Shown here piece after piece: positions 47,040 to 57,070 of a stretch of 64,000 nucleotides of DNA; the first letter of the stretch is position 1, and every line of letters begins with the position of its first letter. Where the stretch lies: positions 52,502,587-52,566,586 of the forward strand of contig NC_089763.1 of the NCBI RefSeq assembly GCF_040412425.1. The letters are read 5' to 3'. This DNA comes from Macrobrachium rosenbergii. Lineage: Eukaryota > Arthropoda > Malacostraca > Decapoda > Palaemonidae. A program made the translations under genes and the position numbers. The notes under the pieces were generated by a model that was not told the origin of the DNA, searched no databases, and saw only the letters and a program-made list of their open reading frames with translations.

Positions 47040-48586
47040 TTAAGGGGATCGGCCGGTTTCCGACTTTTTAACGACAGGTTGTTGATATATAGGGGTTTGT
47101 TAAAGGATATTGTGTGGAACTTCTGGGAAAAATTTTTTGTTCAGTGACCTTAGGTTTTGTCAGAGCATTTTTGGCCAAAAATGGCCATTTCAAAATGCAT
47201 CTCCTCCTTTGCTTTTTGGTTTTAGGGATGAGATTTGAACCACGTATAAAACACATATGGACCTTGATATAAAGCCAGGGGATTTTTGATTTTCAAATAT
47301 TTTTGAGATATGAATTTTTATTTTTTTATGAAATTTTCCCGGAAAAATTACAGAAAAAATTGCCAAAAATCAGAAACTCAAAATATTAAAAATCCCTGGC
47401 TTTTTTTAATCTACCATGTTTCCTCATATTATATATGAAATTTCATTTAGATTGGTCCAATACTAAGGAGGAGATACACTTTGAAGGTGAAAAACTTATG
47501 TTTTGAGAAACGGGCCTTCAAAGTTTTAGTTACATAAAAAAGTAAAAGGGACTTCAAAGACTGTGTTACATTTAATTCTATGGTTTTAATTTTTATTTTT
47601 GGGTATTAATTAATGCAAAATTATTAAAAATAAGAATATTAATTGATTATTTATGTGCCTAAGACACATTCTTATAAATTTTAGGTTCCTGGTCCCCCTG
47701 TCTGATCTTGCTGCAAGGTATTACTCTAGGGTATCATAGTTGCCTACACTTTTTATTAGTGTCTCGAATCCATCCCTTGCCAAATGGATCCTGGGAATTA
47801 CTTTTCATTCACAATTAGGGATTCGTGATTCAAGTAATTCATCAAGTCTTGCTTCACTTATTATGATCATTTTATTTTTTCAGGATCGTCTATAATATCA
47901 GCCTCCGAGCTACTGCTTTCTTTTTCTAAAATATCTTTGGCCTTTGGTAGGAACAAATAAAGAGGCGTTTAGGGGTGGATGTGGTTGGTCTCTGGTCAGC
48001 AGAGATCACTGCCTGCGCCGTTTGATGGGCGACACGCTCCATTCCCTCTATAGCACTAATTTCTTGAACTCTTTCTTCTACTTTCTCGCCTGGACTTTTC
48101 CACTTGGCTTTTCCGCATTCTAGAAGCTGAAGTGAACTCTTGGACCTTTTAGGCACGGTGAAAAAACAAAAACACCGCAGAAAATACAGAGTTCAGTCAA
48201 GGCTAGCGAGCATGAAAAACGTGTCCTTCTAGCTTGGAAGTTTATAGGCAACTCGGCCACAGTCGGCGTCATGGTATGATGTGTGCGTTGTCATGGCTAG
48301 GAATAACTAAAAAGGTGCGAGTAGGATATTATTGACATTATACATTTCATTTCAAAGGAAGTTTTCGTAATATATATCGCAAAAACTATACCAGACTAAA
48401 TCATTTGCGCTACTGGTGTTTTCTGGGTATATAGTTATTGTTACATTTAGGCCATAACTAGAGAAATACGACAAATTTTAGCATAATATTTCGTGGAACG
48501 TGATTGAACCCTATCCCAAGCCATAGAATTTTTTCAGCAAATCGAATTTTTAAAGATTATTGGGTTTTTCAGGCTTGATCCCTTAA
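47040..48586. mobile_element. TTAA-flanked DNA element, possibly piggyBac-like
   Basis: The left edge is TTAA then 'ggggatcggccgg' (47040 onward); the right edge is 'ggcttgatccc' then TTAA (48583-48586). The ends are inverted over about 13 of 17 positions. TTAA flanks are characteristic of piggyBac insertion, although that superfamily usually starts CCC. Inside, a 76-residue minus-strand frame (48156-47926) begins 'MPKRSKSSLQLLECGKAKWK' and is of unknown family; no transposase core was recognised. The call rests on the ends only. Confidence 0.45.
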
Positions 48587-48992
48587 GAGTAAACTTCCCA
48601 ATTGGGTACCTGTCATATACAGCACTTGTGAAACAAGAGAAAATTAAGATAAAATTGGGAAAACATAGAAATAAATTACTGTACATCACGCAGTGCTCAG
48701 CGAAACTGAGTGAGTATGTAAAAGGATTCAAAATGTTATATAGTATCCTGTCTTTATCTTTAATTCACACTAGTTCAATAATAGTGTATTAATGTACACT
48801 TAAAAAAATCTGCCATAAATTTCAAAGAGCACTCTTATATAATCTGAGCTTAATCCACTTTTTCTAACTTCATTGAAGATATCAAACCAAAATTCTATCA
48901 TACAGCACACATTACAGAAAAATACAAAAATAAAAAAAAAATTGACTGTGAAAACACAAATAAAAAGAAGTTAATTACTGTACTCTACTTAC
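48587..48992. other. VPS33A intron flank
   Basis: AT-rich, no gene recognised. Confidence 0.4.
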
Positions 48993-49186
48993 ATTCTTAT
49001 TTGCTGATTGATTTTATCCATAAGGCTTGTCTGTGGACGTGACAAAAATATTACATGGGCAACATTATTTTGTGGAAGTTTGTTAGAAGATATGTAAAAC
49101 ATCTTGGACACATCATGACTTCGTAAGAAGGAATAATCAGCAACATGACTGAAGGCTCCAGCAAGTTGTTCATCCCAAACTATTGC
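48993..49186 (-). CDS. VPS33A: VPS33A exon (first visible; N-terminal domain 1)
   Basis: Encodes 'AIVWDEQLAGAFSHVADYSF' onward to 'LMDKINQQIR', the start of the Sec1-like domain. The acceptor is a polypyrimidine tract plus CAG at 49189-49187. The donor is GTAAGT at 48992. It starts in phase 0 and ends with two bases (AT) of a split Met codon. The preceding exon with the start codon was not found between here and 64000. Confidence 0.95.
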
Positions 49187-49693
49187 CTGTAGAAGAAAAA
49201 ATCTATTTAAAAGATGTTTCATATGCAATATTTTTAATTTATTTCTTGGAAATGAAAATATACATTCCCACATGATATAGTGATTACAAGTAATGTTAGT
49301 ATAGAGGCCTTAACATGGTGATTTGAAATGCATACAGTACTTTAAGCCTCAGTGTGATAATTTACAAATTTTTTTATTCTCATAACACTTTCATTTTGAA
49401 TATAAAACTTTTCTTTTATATGCACAAACTATCACAGTGTTTAATTACCATATGTAGCATATTCTAACTGAAAAAAATACAAAAGCTCTCCTACGTAATA
49501 GCTAACCACTTGCATCGAAGGACTATTTACAGTATGTACTATCATGACAAATATCCCACATCTAACTTACACTGCTTGCCTTGCACTTGTATAGAAAGTT
49601 TTAACCCCAACTTTTATCAATGGGTTCATAATTTTGGTACTATTGAGGAAGTTGGAAAAGATCACTGAACACTGCATAAAAGTTCTAGATTAG
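49187..49693. other. VPS33A intron 1, part between exon and element B
   Basis: AT-rich; I looked for the missing first VPS33A exon on the minus strand and saw none. Confidence 0.4.
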
Positions 49694-49938
49694 AAATTAC
49701 ATTTTTATGATAAAATAAAGTTTTATACTGTGTATACTGTACTTACCAAGTAATTACATAGCTAAGTATTCTATCTCGTGTGGCAAGTTTTTGAATGTAG
49801 CAGTAGCGCTTTTTAATCGTTTTACCTAGGTGACAGCCCTGCCCCTCTATGGGGAACATCGGAACAACATGGCAGCTGGTCGACAATTCATTTATGCCCT
49901 CATGTCCATGAGAGGGGAGGAGGGAGGGCTCTAATATA
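49694..49938 (-). repeat. 3' inverted terminal repeat of element B
   Basis: Starts 'catttttatgataaaataaa', contains 'acttaccaagtaattacata' and the 'gccctgcccctctatgggga' region. Aligns with A (32990-33218) and C (54485-54708). Confidence 0.85.
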
Positions 49939-49939
49939 G

Positions 49940-50032
49940 TACAATAATTACTTGGTAAGCATAAATACAACTTTATTTTATCATAAAAATGTCATTTTTA
50001 TATAAGTAACTTGCCAAGTAATTACATAGCTG
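49940..50032 (-). repeat. Internal complementary region of element B
   Basis: The first half (to about 49991, 'actttattttatcataaaaa') is the reverse complement of the outer 3' repeat. The second half ('tatataagtaacttgccaag' and on) is the reverse complement of the 5' end as seen in element A (45790-45820). Confidence 0.8.
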
Positions 50033-50594
50033 AATCCCACATTGAATGGAGGTGGGCCACATGGACATAATCTACTCCAAAACATTAAAGCATGATAATG
50101 ACTTTGAAATAGAAAAATCTGCCAACATTGAATGCAGTGCTTGTTGCTCCCTTACCTGTTAGGAGAGCTACTGCAGGTGAGTGCTGCCTCTGGTTGGTGC
50201 TCATCTTGCCTGTAGTGGCATGGCAGTAGCGCCCTGGGTTGCCTCTACTTAAGAGGGAACTTTGCAGCAAGGGATAATTTCGGTGGCTAGCAAAGTTTAT
50301 AAAGGTACCCTTGCCCTGGGTGCAGCACCAAGATAAAAAACAAGACAATGCTGTCGCCTAATCTGAAAACACTTGATAAAAACCAAACCCTATCCACTTA
50401 AACTGGTGGATACTCCAGGTACTTTATACCCACCAGGTTCCCCAGAAACTCCAAAACCCTACAGTACTTCAAGGCAAAAAGATAGTCAGAGAAAAAGGGT
50501 GCTTCCTATGATTCTTCACCTAATACTATGCCATACACAGATAAAGGCCCCAGGGTACTGCAATCATTAAAAACGGTTTCTACAACTTTCAAAT

Positions 50595-51600
50595 AATAAG
50601 CAGAAACTGTTTTGCACTTCCAGTAAGTCGACTGGATATTAGCGGACAGGGACATCTTATGTCTGAACACCAATGAATTGGACACTGCTCTGATTCCTGT
50701 GCTCTTACTTTAAAGTTCGGTAAAAATTCCTCCCAGATCTGGGGAGTGTGCTTCTTTAATTAAATCTCTCAGAAAGAATGACAAGGCATTCTTTGAATAA
50801 TGACAAGGCATTCTTTGACAGAGGGCGAGACGGGTTCTTAACCGAACACCAGAAGTTATTAGAAGTACCGGTACCCTAATCTTTTCTGTCCTATGTAGGT
50901 AGCCTTTCAGTGCCCTGACTGGACATGGGACCCTCTCTTCTTCCTCTTGTCCTAGGATATCTGATAAGTTCTTGACCTTGAAAGAACAAGGACAGGGCTT
51001 GGACGGGATGTCATTCTTTGCTAAAAAGCCTAGGGTGAAAAACCAAACTGTGTCCCCTTGAGAGAAGCCCACTTTCTTGTCAATGGCTTGAAGTTCGCTG
51101 ATGCGTTTAGCTAGGCTAACACAAAGAGGAAGAGTGTCAAGAGTCGAATTCCTGAGGGAAGAAGTCCTGAGGGGTTCAAATGATGGGCCCAACAGCCATT
51201 TAAGGACCACATCCAGATTCCAGGATACCGAAGAATTTCTCCTTTCTAGATTTCGTCGTCTTGAAAGACTTCAAAAGGTCCTTGATATCGAGGTTTGAAG
51301 AGAGATCCAACCCTCTATGTTTTAAGACTGAGCTAAGCATAGCTCTATAGCCTTTAGTGATCGAAGAAGACAAGTTCCTTCTATTCCTTAGGAAGAGCAG
51401 AAAGTCTGCAATCTGTGTTACAGTGGTCATAGAAGATGAGATATTGCGACTGAGGTACCATTGTTGAAAGACTGACCACTTAGCCTGATAGACGAGGCTA
51501 AAAGATCTTCTTCTGCACTGAGCAATCACTTCTGCAGTTCCTCTTGAAAAACCCTTCCCTCTGACTAGCTTACGGACAGTCTGAATCCTGTCAGAGCAAG
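50595..51600 (-). pseudogene. Tyrosine recombinase of element B, nearly complete
   Basis: The DNA-binding part ends the 400-residue frame that stops near 51200 ('GYRAMLSSVLKHRGLDLSSN'). After a frameshift near 51235 the catalytic part continues with 'VVLKWLLGPSFEPLRTSSLR' and 'LCVSLAKRISELQAI', where the Arg-I box is present. It continues with 'CPVRALKGYLHRTEKI' and 'SKNALSFFLRDLIKEAHS', with the box-II His. A Tyr-box-like 'WKCKTVSAYYLKVV' lies at about 50630-50595 after stops. A 22-bp tandem duplication (50777-50820) alters the frame within the domain. This enzyme class inserts circular cDNA; here it is broken but recent. Confidence 0.8.
50777..50820. repeat. 22-bp tandem duplication in element B recombinase
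   Basis: 'aatgacaaggcattctttga' plus 'at' occurs twice in succession; the length is not a multiple of three. Confidence 0.92.
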
Positions 51601-52402
51601 AGTGGACAACCCTAGGTGGTGTCTTCTGAAGTGGGGTTGTCTGAGGAGACACAGATTTTGAGGAAGCATTTTTGTGAAGTCTATCAGCAGATGAAGGTCT
51701 GGAAACCACTCTCTCAGAGGCCAAAAGGGAGCTATGAAGGTCATGGTCGTATTGCTGTGCATCTGGAACTTGTTTAAGACCTCCCTGATCATGCAGAAGG
51801 GAGAAAGGCGTAAAGGGTCTAGGTTTGACCAATCTTGCAGCATGGCGTCTGTGGCCCATGCAAGGTGGTCTGGGGCTGGCAAGCAATACAGAGGAAGACG
51901 ATGGTTCCTGGAGGTGATGAAGAAGTCTATCATTTGTTTGCCCCATAACTTCCACAGATCTAGGCAAACTAGGGGGTCTAGGGTCCATTCTGTGGGGAAG
52001 GACTTGCTTTTGACGGCTCAGCTTGTCCACCATCACATTTAGTTTTCCTTGGATGAACCGAGTGACCAGAGTCACTTGATTTCGGTCTGCCCACAGCAGT
52101 AAGTCTCTTGCTGCTTGACATAGAGAGAAGGAGTGGTTCCAGCCTTGCTTCTGAATGTAGGCTAAGGCCGTGGTGTTGTCTATATGAACCACTACAGTCT
52201 TGTAGCGGACTATAGAGGCAAAACTCTGAAGGTCTGGATGCACTGTCTTCAGTTCTCTTACGTTGATGTGTAAGCCCTGTTGATCTGGAGTCCACATCCC
52301 GGAGACTTCTTGATTCTCTAACAAGGCTCCCCATCCTAAGTCTGACATGTCGGAATAAAAGTTTAGGTCTGGGTTCAAGGGATGGAGGGATTTCCCTTCC
52401 AA
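51200..52402 (-). CDS. Element B: RNase H, linker and recombinase N-terminus (400 residues, open)
   Basis: One uninterrupted frame. Residues ~15-135 are RNase H with all four expected acidic positions visible: 'YSDMSDLGWGALLE', 'INVRELKTV', 'VVHIDNTTALAYIQKQG' and 'LNVMVDKLSR'. Residues ~150-230 ('RSVEVMGQTNDRLLHHLQEP', 'SSSVLLASPRPPCMGHRRHA') are the post-RNase H segment, apparently partly in a shifted frame: an overlapping frame (51933-51565) gives the better match with 'LDWSNLDPLRLSPFCMIREV'-like residues. Residues ~280-390 are the N-terminal domain of the recombinase ('GFSRGTAEVIAQCRRRSFSL', 'GYRAMLSSVLKHRGLDLSS'). It is part of one polyprotein-like pol in the intact element, not a separate host gene. 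Confidence 0.8.
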   Translation of the reverse strand: MEGKSLHPLNPDLNFYSDMSDLGWGALLENQEVSGMWTPDQQGLHINVRELKTVHPDLQSFASIVRYKTVVVHIDNTTALAYIQKQGWNHSFSLCQAARDLLLWADRNQVTLVTRFIQGKLNVMVDKLSRQKQVLPHRMDPRPPSLPRSVEVMGQTNDRLLHHLQEPSSSSVLLASPRPPCMGHRRHAARLVKPRPFTPFSLLHDQGGLKQVPDAQQYDHDLHSSLLASERVVSRPSSADRLHKNASSKSVSPQTTPLQKTPPRVVHSCSDRIQTVRKLVRGKGFSRGTAEVIAQCRRRSFSLVYQAKWSVFQQWYLSRNISSSMTTVTQIADFLLFLRNRRNLSSSITKGYRAMLSSVLKHRGLDLSSNLDIKDLLKSFKTTKSRKEKFFGILESGCGP

Positions 52403-52435
52403 CAGCCTTCTTTCTGACAGCCACCACTGTAAGTC

Positions 52436-53330
52436 TCATTTTACTTCTGGGGTGATCGGGAAGATGTGACTGTCCAGCTGCATTTTCCTGCTCCAGTTGG
52501 CCTTCAGGTAAAATTGGAGAACCCTCATATGTAGCCTGCTTAGAATTTTCGGACTGTTTGAAGGTAGCTGGAAATCCTTTTGTGTGATGGAAAAGCCTGA
52601 AAAGCTTGAGAGTTCAGTATCATCCCCAGATAGCGGATTTCTTGTGAAGGGGGCAACTGGGACTTTTGAGGGCTTAAAAGAAGGCCCAGCTCCTGGGTCA
52701 GAAGAATAGTCTTGTGCGTGTCCTCCATTTACTTGTCCTTCGACAGGGATTGAAGTAGCCAGTCGTCTAGGTAGACTCACGTTGATCCCTACTAAATGGA
52801 GCCCTTTCGAAAGAGGAGCGAGAACTCGAGAGAACACCTGAGGGCCTGCCGAAAGGCTGAAGCAAAAGGGCCCGGAAACTGGTATACTTTCCTTGAAGGA
52901 CAAACCTCAGGTATTTTCTGGACACTGGATAAATCAGGATATGAAAATACAGTATGCATCCTGTGTATCTAGTGTTACCATCCAGTTGCCCTGTTGAACA
53001 GAAGCAAGGACCGACTGACTTGTCTCCATTTTGAATTTTGTCTTCAAGACGAAATGATTAAGGGTGCTCACATCGAGGACTGGTCTCCAACACTCCGATG
53101 TTTTGAGAACCACAAGGAGATGATTGTAAAATCCCTCCATGTCGGTGTCCTGAACCTCCTCTATGACTTTTCTGGATGAGGGAGGAGACTTTCTCCAGTA
53201 GGGCCAAATGTTTCCCGGAGCCTGCTGAGTAGGCTGACAATTCTATGGGAGAGGTGACCAAAGGTGGGTTCTCCAGAAAAGGAATGATGTAGCCTTCCTT
53301 CAGAACCTTGACAATCCAAGGTTCCACTCC
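52436..53330 (-). pseudogene. Reverse transcriptase of element B, frameshifted
   Basis: N-terminal RT linker 'VKVLKEGYIIPFLENPPLVT' (53310 onward). Then 'GFYNHLLVVLKTSECWRPVL' and 'GNWMVTLDTQDAYCIFIS' at 53140-52934, then 'PFCFSLSAGPQVFSRVLAPL' from 52870. The catalytic YLDDW box is intact in another frame at 52773-52759 and is followed there by 'SPQKSQLPPSQEIRYLGMIL', so at least two frameshifts separate the blocks. The C-terminal end reads 'RLHMRVLQFYLKANW'. All motifs of an active enzyme are present, but not in one frame. Confidence 0.88.
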
Positions 53331-53396
53331 TCTTATTAGCTACTTCTCCCAAAATCCCAGGAGTCTGCTCCTACTACTACATGGAAGATTACTGGT

Positions 53397-54441
53397 TCAC
53401 TTCTTCTGGGCTGGTTTGGTGGTTTTCCTAGGGTTCCTGGATGCAAAACGGGCTGATGGGCGGGACTTGAAAGACGTTCTGGTCCTTCCTCCATGAAAGG
53501 GATGTTGCTGGAAGGGGGAAAGGGTTCTTGCTTGAAGAGAGGAAGATGATTTCTTGGGGCGTCTAGGCGACTGAGTAAGCAAGTCTTGTGCTGTCTTTTT
53601 CTGAAGATCTGTGGTGATCTCCTTCACCGTATCTTGAGGAAAGAGGTGATTTTTGTCCAGCAAAGAGAACATCCTCCTGTGGGTCAATCTAGGAGGAAAA
53701 GTGAAGGATGCTTTCCCCTGGTCTTTCTTGGCGGACAGCCAGTCCTCTGTTTCTTTAAAAGCCTTCCTAGAGGAAGAAGAAAGAACCAACTTGGGGAGAA
53801 GAGCAGAGCCATCTGACTGATTCTTCACTGGGACGAAGAAAGAGGGAAAGTTCGCCATCAAATACCTCAATAAGGCAGTAAATTCGAAGGAGCTGCAGGT
53901 TCTTGTTCGCCCTCCTCATCCGATGAGATCAGAGACAGGATGTCATCATGGACAGACTTAGGAACAGTAGAAACTTTCAAAAGGTCCATAATTTGCGCCA
54001 ACTGACGTTTACTTGGGGCCAGAGCAGGTTCATCAGGGTCTGCAGATGAGGGTAAAGGTCTGACTAGAAAAGGTAAAGGGGGAAGAAGTCTCTCTGACGA
54101 TTAAGCCGATGGGAGTCTGCAAGTGGTTGCTAGGCATTCAGGAGCTGGTTTCAAGCACTCAGTACTGGTGCTGGGAGCTCGGAAGGCAACTTGGAATGTC
54201 TGGAAGTTGGGTGCTTGGGAGATGAGTGTGAGCGCTTGTGGACAAAGTCGAGCGGACAGGTGAGAAGTTCTCTGGACAGTCCAACGCGGACAGGTTTGGT
54301 CGTTTGTGGACAAAAGTTGGGCAGACAGGTGAGCCGTCCTCTGGGGGGTACCATGCAGACAGCTGTGGATGCTTGTGGACAGAAGATGAGCAGATCTACC
54401 AAAGCGGACAGAGGAGGGCGCTGATGGACCAAAGTGGACAC
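53397..54441 (-). pseudogene. Gag-like ORF1 of element B, N-terminus missing
   Basis: The 157-residue open stretch 53870-53397 encodes 'MANFPSFFVPVKNQSDGSAL', 'KETEDWLSAKKDQGKASF', 'LLDKNHLFPQDTVKEITTDL' and a strongly basic tail ('SFKSRPSARFASRNPRKTTK'), presumably RNA-binding. Upstream (54441-54100) the region is a degenerate repeat of 'gtggacaaagtYgRgcggac' type, corresponding to the repeat region of A's gag. The Cys/His N-terminus seen in A (45.4 kb) is absent because the element is truncated at 54478. Confidence 0.75.
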
Positions 54442-54708
54442 GTGGAAAAAGTTTAAAAAATCACTTGGTTTATTTTGAAACTCAAAAATGACATTTTTAT
54501 GATAAAATAAATTTTTATATATACAGTACTTACCAAGTAATTACATTGCTCGGCAGCTAAAATTTTGAAATTCGCAGGGTTGCGCTATTTTGTTTTGGTT
54601 AATGACTCGCCCTGCCCACTTTCGGGGAAAGAGAGGAAACGCTAACACATAGGCTTCAGTTTGTTTATGCTCTTATATTCATGTGCAGGGAAGAGGGCAG
54701 GCTCCAAT

Positions 54709-54807
54709 CATGTAATTACTTGGTAAGTATAAATAAAACTTTATTTTATCATAAAAATGTAATTTTTATATATTTATATAAGTAACTTACCCAGTAATTA
54801 CATTGCT
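54709..54807 (-). repeat. Internal complementary region of element C
   Basis: 'gtaattacttggtaagtata' to 'cataaaaatg' complements the outer 3' repeat at 54485-54545. The following 'ttatataagtaacttaccca' is the complement of the 5' end type. Same two-part layout as in B. Confidence 0.8.
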
Positions 54808-55759
54808 GATTCCCACATTGACAGGAGAAGGGATGCATACATATCTACCCCCAAAACAATAATGGTAATAAATTTGAGAATAGACAAGATTGCTAGCATT
54901 AAAATAATGCCTGTTGAATCCTTATCCTTACCTGATAAGCGAGTTGCTGCAGGAAGATACTGCCTCTGGATGGGGCTTGTCTTGTCGTATAATGGCGTGG
55001 TGGTATAGCCAAGAGTCACCTACTATTTCAGTGGATACCTTGCAGCAAAGGACAATTCCGATTGCTCACAAAGATAAAAATTTGCCCCTGCCCTGGGTGC
55101 TGTACAAAATATATAACCAGAGAAAACATAGTCAACAAAACCACAATAATAAAAACAACTACTATCCAACCATAAAATAACTGGAGGGTAATCTGGGCAC
55201 ATCATACCCCCAGCCTCCCCTAAAAATTCAACACCTTGTTTCAAGGCACAGATTGGTATGAAGGATTACTTCCTACATTTCCTTCCCCAACACCACACCA
55301 GGCATCGAAAACGGACCCAATGTACTGCAGTTTTCTTATATAGTCTCGATTTCTTTTCAATAATGTGAAGCAAAAACCGACTGACACTTCCAAAAAGTGG
55401 CCTGCAGTATGGAAGAGACTGCCTGTATAAAGCTACATCTTCGCTGCTGCCAAAACTAGATGGTCTAGAGAGAGATTCTGATGAAAGCTAATAGAAGTAG
55501 CCGCTGCTCTGACATCACGTGGTTTCACCATCAAAAGGGGACAACCCTCTGGGGACACTGCATGATGTGCTTCCAGGATGAGAACTTAATCCAGAAAGCC
55601 ATGGCATTCTTAGACATAGGAACTTCAGGCTTCCTGACCAAGAAAAATAGGTTCCTACACTGCTTCCTTCAAGGTTTATATAGTAGCTCTCCTTCCTCAG
55701 GAGTTAGAGTTTCTAGTAAAGGGGTAGAGAAAACTCTTGGAAGAGGTTTGACCTTAACA

Positions 55760-56436
55760 TCATTCTTGGCATGAAAGAAGCCAGAAAAGACTATTCTGTT
55801 CCAGTATATGAAAACCTACCGACGATAAGATCGCTTGTAATTCACTTACTCTTTTGGCCAAAGCCAAGGCTAACAGAAAGAGGGTTTTCAAAGAAGGAGC
55901 CTTGAGAGAAGCCTCTCTAAGGGGCTCAAAAAGAGGGCCTCTGAGGTGTTGTATGACAACGTCCAGGTTCCATGGCTTTTGCAGAACCTTTGGCATTTCC
56001 AGCTGAAATGAGCAAACAGTTTTGCGCAGGTCAACATCCTTCAAAATATCCAATCCAGCATGCCTTAAAACATAAGCCAGCATGGATTTATAGCCTTTGA
56101 TGGAGGCTACATATGAACCTTTAGCATACCTAAAGAATTGCAGAAACTTTATTACATTATTAATGCTGGTGCAAAGACATGAAATACCCCTGGACTCAAA
56201 CCATGATCTATATAGCTCCTTGCAGTGAGGATAGAGTCCCTAAATGACTCTGAAAAGCTTCCAAAACTGAGGAGCTTGTCGACAGTTTCTATGCGGTCAG
56301 ACAAAGCATGTCGATATTTCTGTGAAACCTTCCTATCCCTGTCTGTCGAAGTAGATTTGTCCAAAAAGGTAATTGGCCGGGAACTTCTATTGACACTTCC
56401 AGAAGGTCTGTGAACCAATGCCTTCTCAGCCACCAA
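55760..56436 (-). pseudogene. Tyrosine recombinase of element C, decayed
   Basis: Contains 'FLRYAKGSYVASIKGYKSML'-type N-terminal domain remnants (about 56130-56070, including 'AYVLRHAGLDILKDVDLR') and the catalytic Arg-I box 'LAKRVSELQA' (about 55860-55830). After 'VGFHILEQNSLFWLLSCQE' the frame is lost and the box-II and Tyr boxes are not recognised. Confidence 0.75.
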
Positions 56437-56727
56437 GGTGCAATTAGAATCATGGTGGTGTTCCGGGATACCCTCAACTTCTTGAGCACTACCTTCAACA
56501 GCAGAAACAAAGGGAAGGAGTACAGGCAGTCCCCAGGTTACGACGGGTTTGGCTTACAATGTTCCGAGCTTACGATGCTTTTCAAATATATTAATCAGAA
56601 ATTATTTCCCAGTTTATGACACATGCTGCGGGATTACACTGCTTATGACAGTGATCTGACGGAAGAAATATGGTTCAAAAATGGCAGAATAATAAAAATT
56701 TGGAAGTTTTTTATGGAAAACTCAATA

Positions 56728-56960
56728 AAAATCACGATTTTTTAAAGTAAATTGTATTTTTCTAACTATACAAACCTGAGGCCCCTTTACATTAGGAATT
56801 ACTTTCAGCGTAGGCTGAAACGGCCGTTAAACTCTTGAAACAAGGTGGTTAGGCAGTAAATACTGCCAGGTAGGCAGGAATACCTGCCTGCCCGGATGTA
56901 AACATTCCAGTTTGCCTTTTGGTCCAGGTTCAGATTGAGGGGTGGCGTGAGGTGGGCATA
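56728..56960 (-). repeat. 3' inverted terminal repeat of element Y
   Basis: Begins 'aatcacgattttttaaagta' and includes 'ctttacattaggaattactt' and 'caaggtggttaggcagtaaa'; inverted copy at 63230-63419. Confidence 0.85.
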
Positions 56961-56963
56961 ATA

Positions 56964-57070
56964 GTAATGTAAAGGACCTCAGGTTTGAATAGTTGGGAAA
57001 AATGAGGCCACTAACAACTGATTTGTTCCAACACGATATACAAACCGCCAGTCCTTTACATTAGGAAGAC
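56964..57070 (-). repeat. Internal complementary region of element Y
   Basis: 56964-57003 is the reverse complement of the outer 3' end ('taatgtaaaggacctcaggt' and on). 57004-57066 is the reverse complement of the outer 5' end at 63370-63419 ('tttgttccaacacgatatac' and on). The junction between the two halves marks the predicted circle junction. Confidence 0.85.

Larger units (their letters stand above)
11401..49186 (-). other. VPS33A: VPS33A locus: ten visible coding exons
   Basis: VPS33A is a Sec1/Munc18-family protein that sits in the HOPS and CORVET tethering complexes with VPS16 and promotes SNARE assembly on late endosomes and lysosomes (Drosophila carnation). Ten exons at 49186-48993, 46182-45993, 30008-29835, 27530-27413, 26915-26625, 25692-25538, 20056-19803, 19376-19240, 14507-14385 and 11486-11401 join in phase to 1722 nt, i.e. 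573 residues plus stop. All introns have GT-AG ends. The protein is colinear with the animal VPS33A family (about 596 residues) from the 'AIVWDE' block to the C-terminal 'EYVIATTKIINGTSF' block. It lacks only about the first 35 residues, so exon 1 is to the right of this window or unrecognised. It is VPS33A rather than VPS33B by the 'TDKVNPFIEDCIAQK' and '[16 protein letters not shown]' blocks. Confidence 0.95.
49694..54478 (-). mobile_element. DIRS element B (family 1), best preserved copy
   Basis: Minus-strand order from right: gag-like ORF lacking its N-terminus (54.44-53.40 kb), RT (53.33-52.45 kb), RNase H plus linker (52.40-51.6 kb), tyrosine recombinase (51.6-50.60 kb), 3' UTR, ICR (49940-50032), 3' terminal repeat (49694-49938). 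A 5' terminal repeat and the gag start are missing: at about 54478 the sequence passes directly into the 3' terminal repeat of element C. It lies in sense orientation in VPS33A intron 1. Only a few frameshifts separate it from coding capacity for RT, RNase H and recombinase, but it is not intact. Confidence 0.88.
54485..56522 (-). mobile_element. DIRS element C (family 1), 3' part
   Basis: From left: 3' terminal repeat (54485-54708), ICR (54709-54807), a 3' UTR homologous to that of B ('tacctgataagcgagttgct' region), recombinase catalytic part (56083-55760: 'VVIQHLRGPLFEPLREASLK', 'LFLLALALAKRVSELQAIL') and recombinase N-terminal/linker part (56436-56110). At 56521 it is interrupted by a small DNA transposon and resumes at 63573. 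It lies next to B in the same orientation. Confidence 0.85.
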
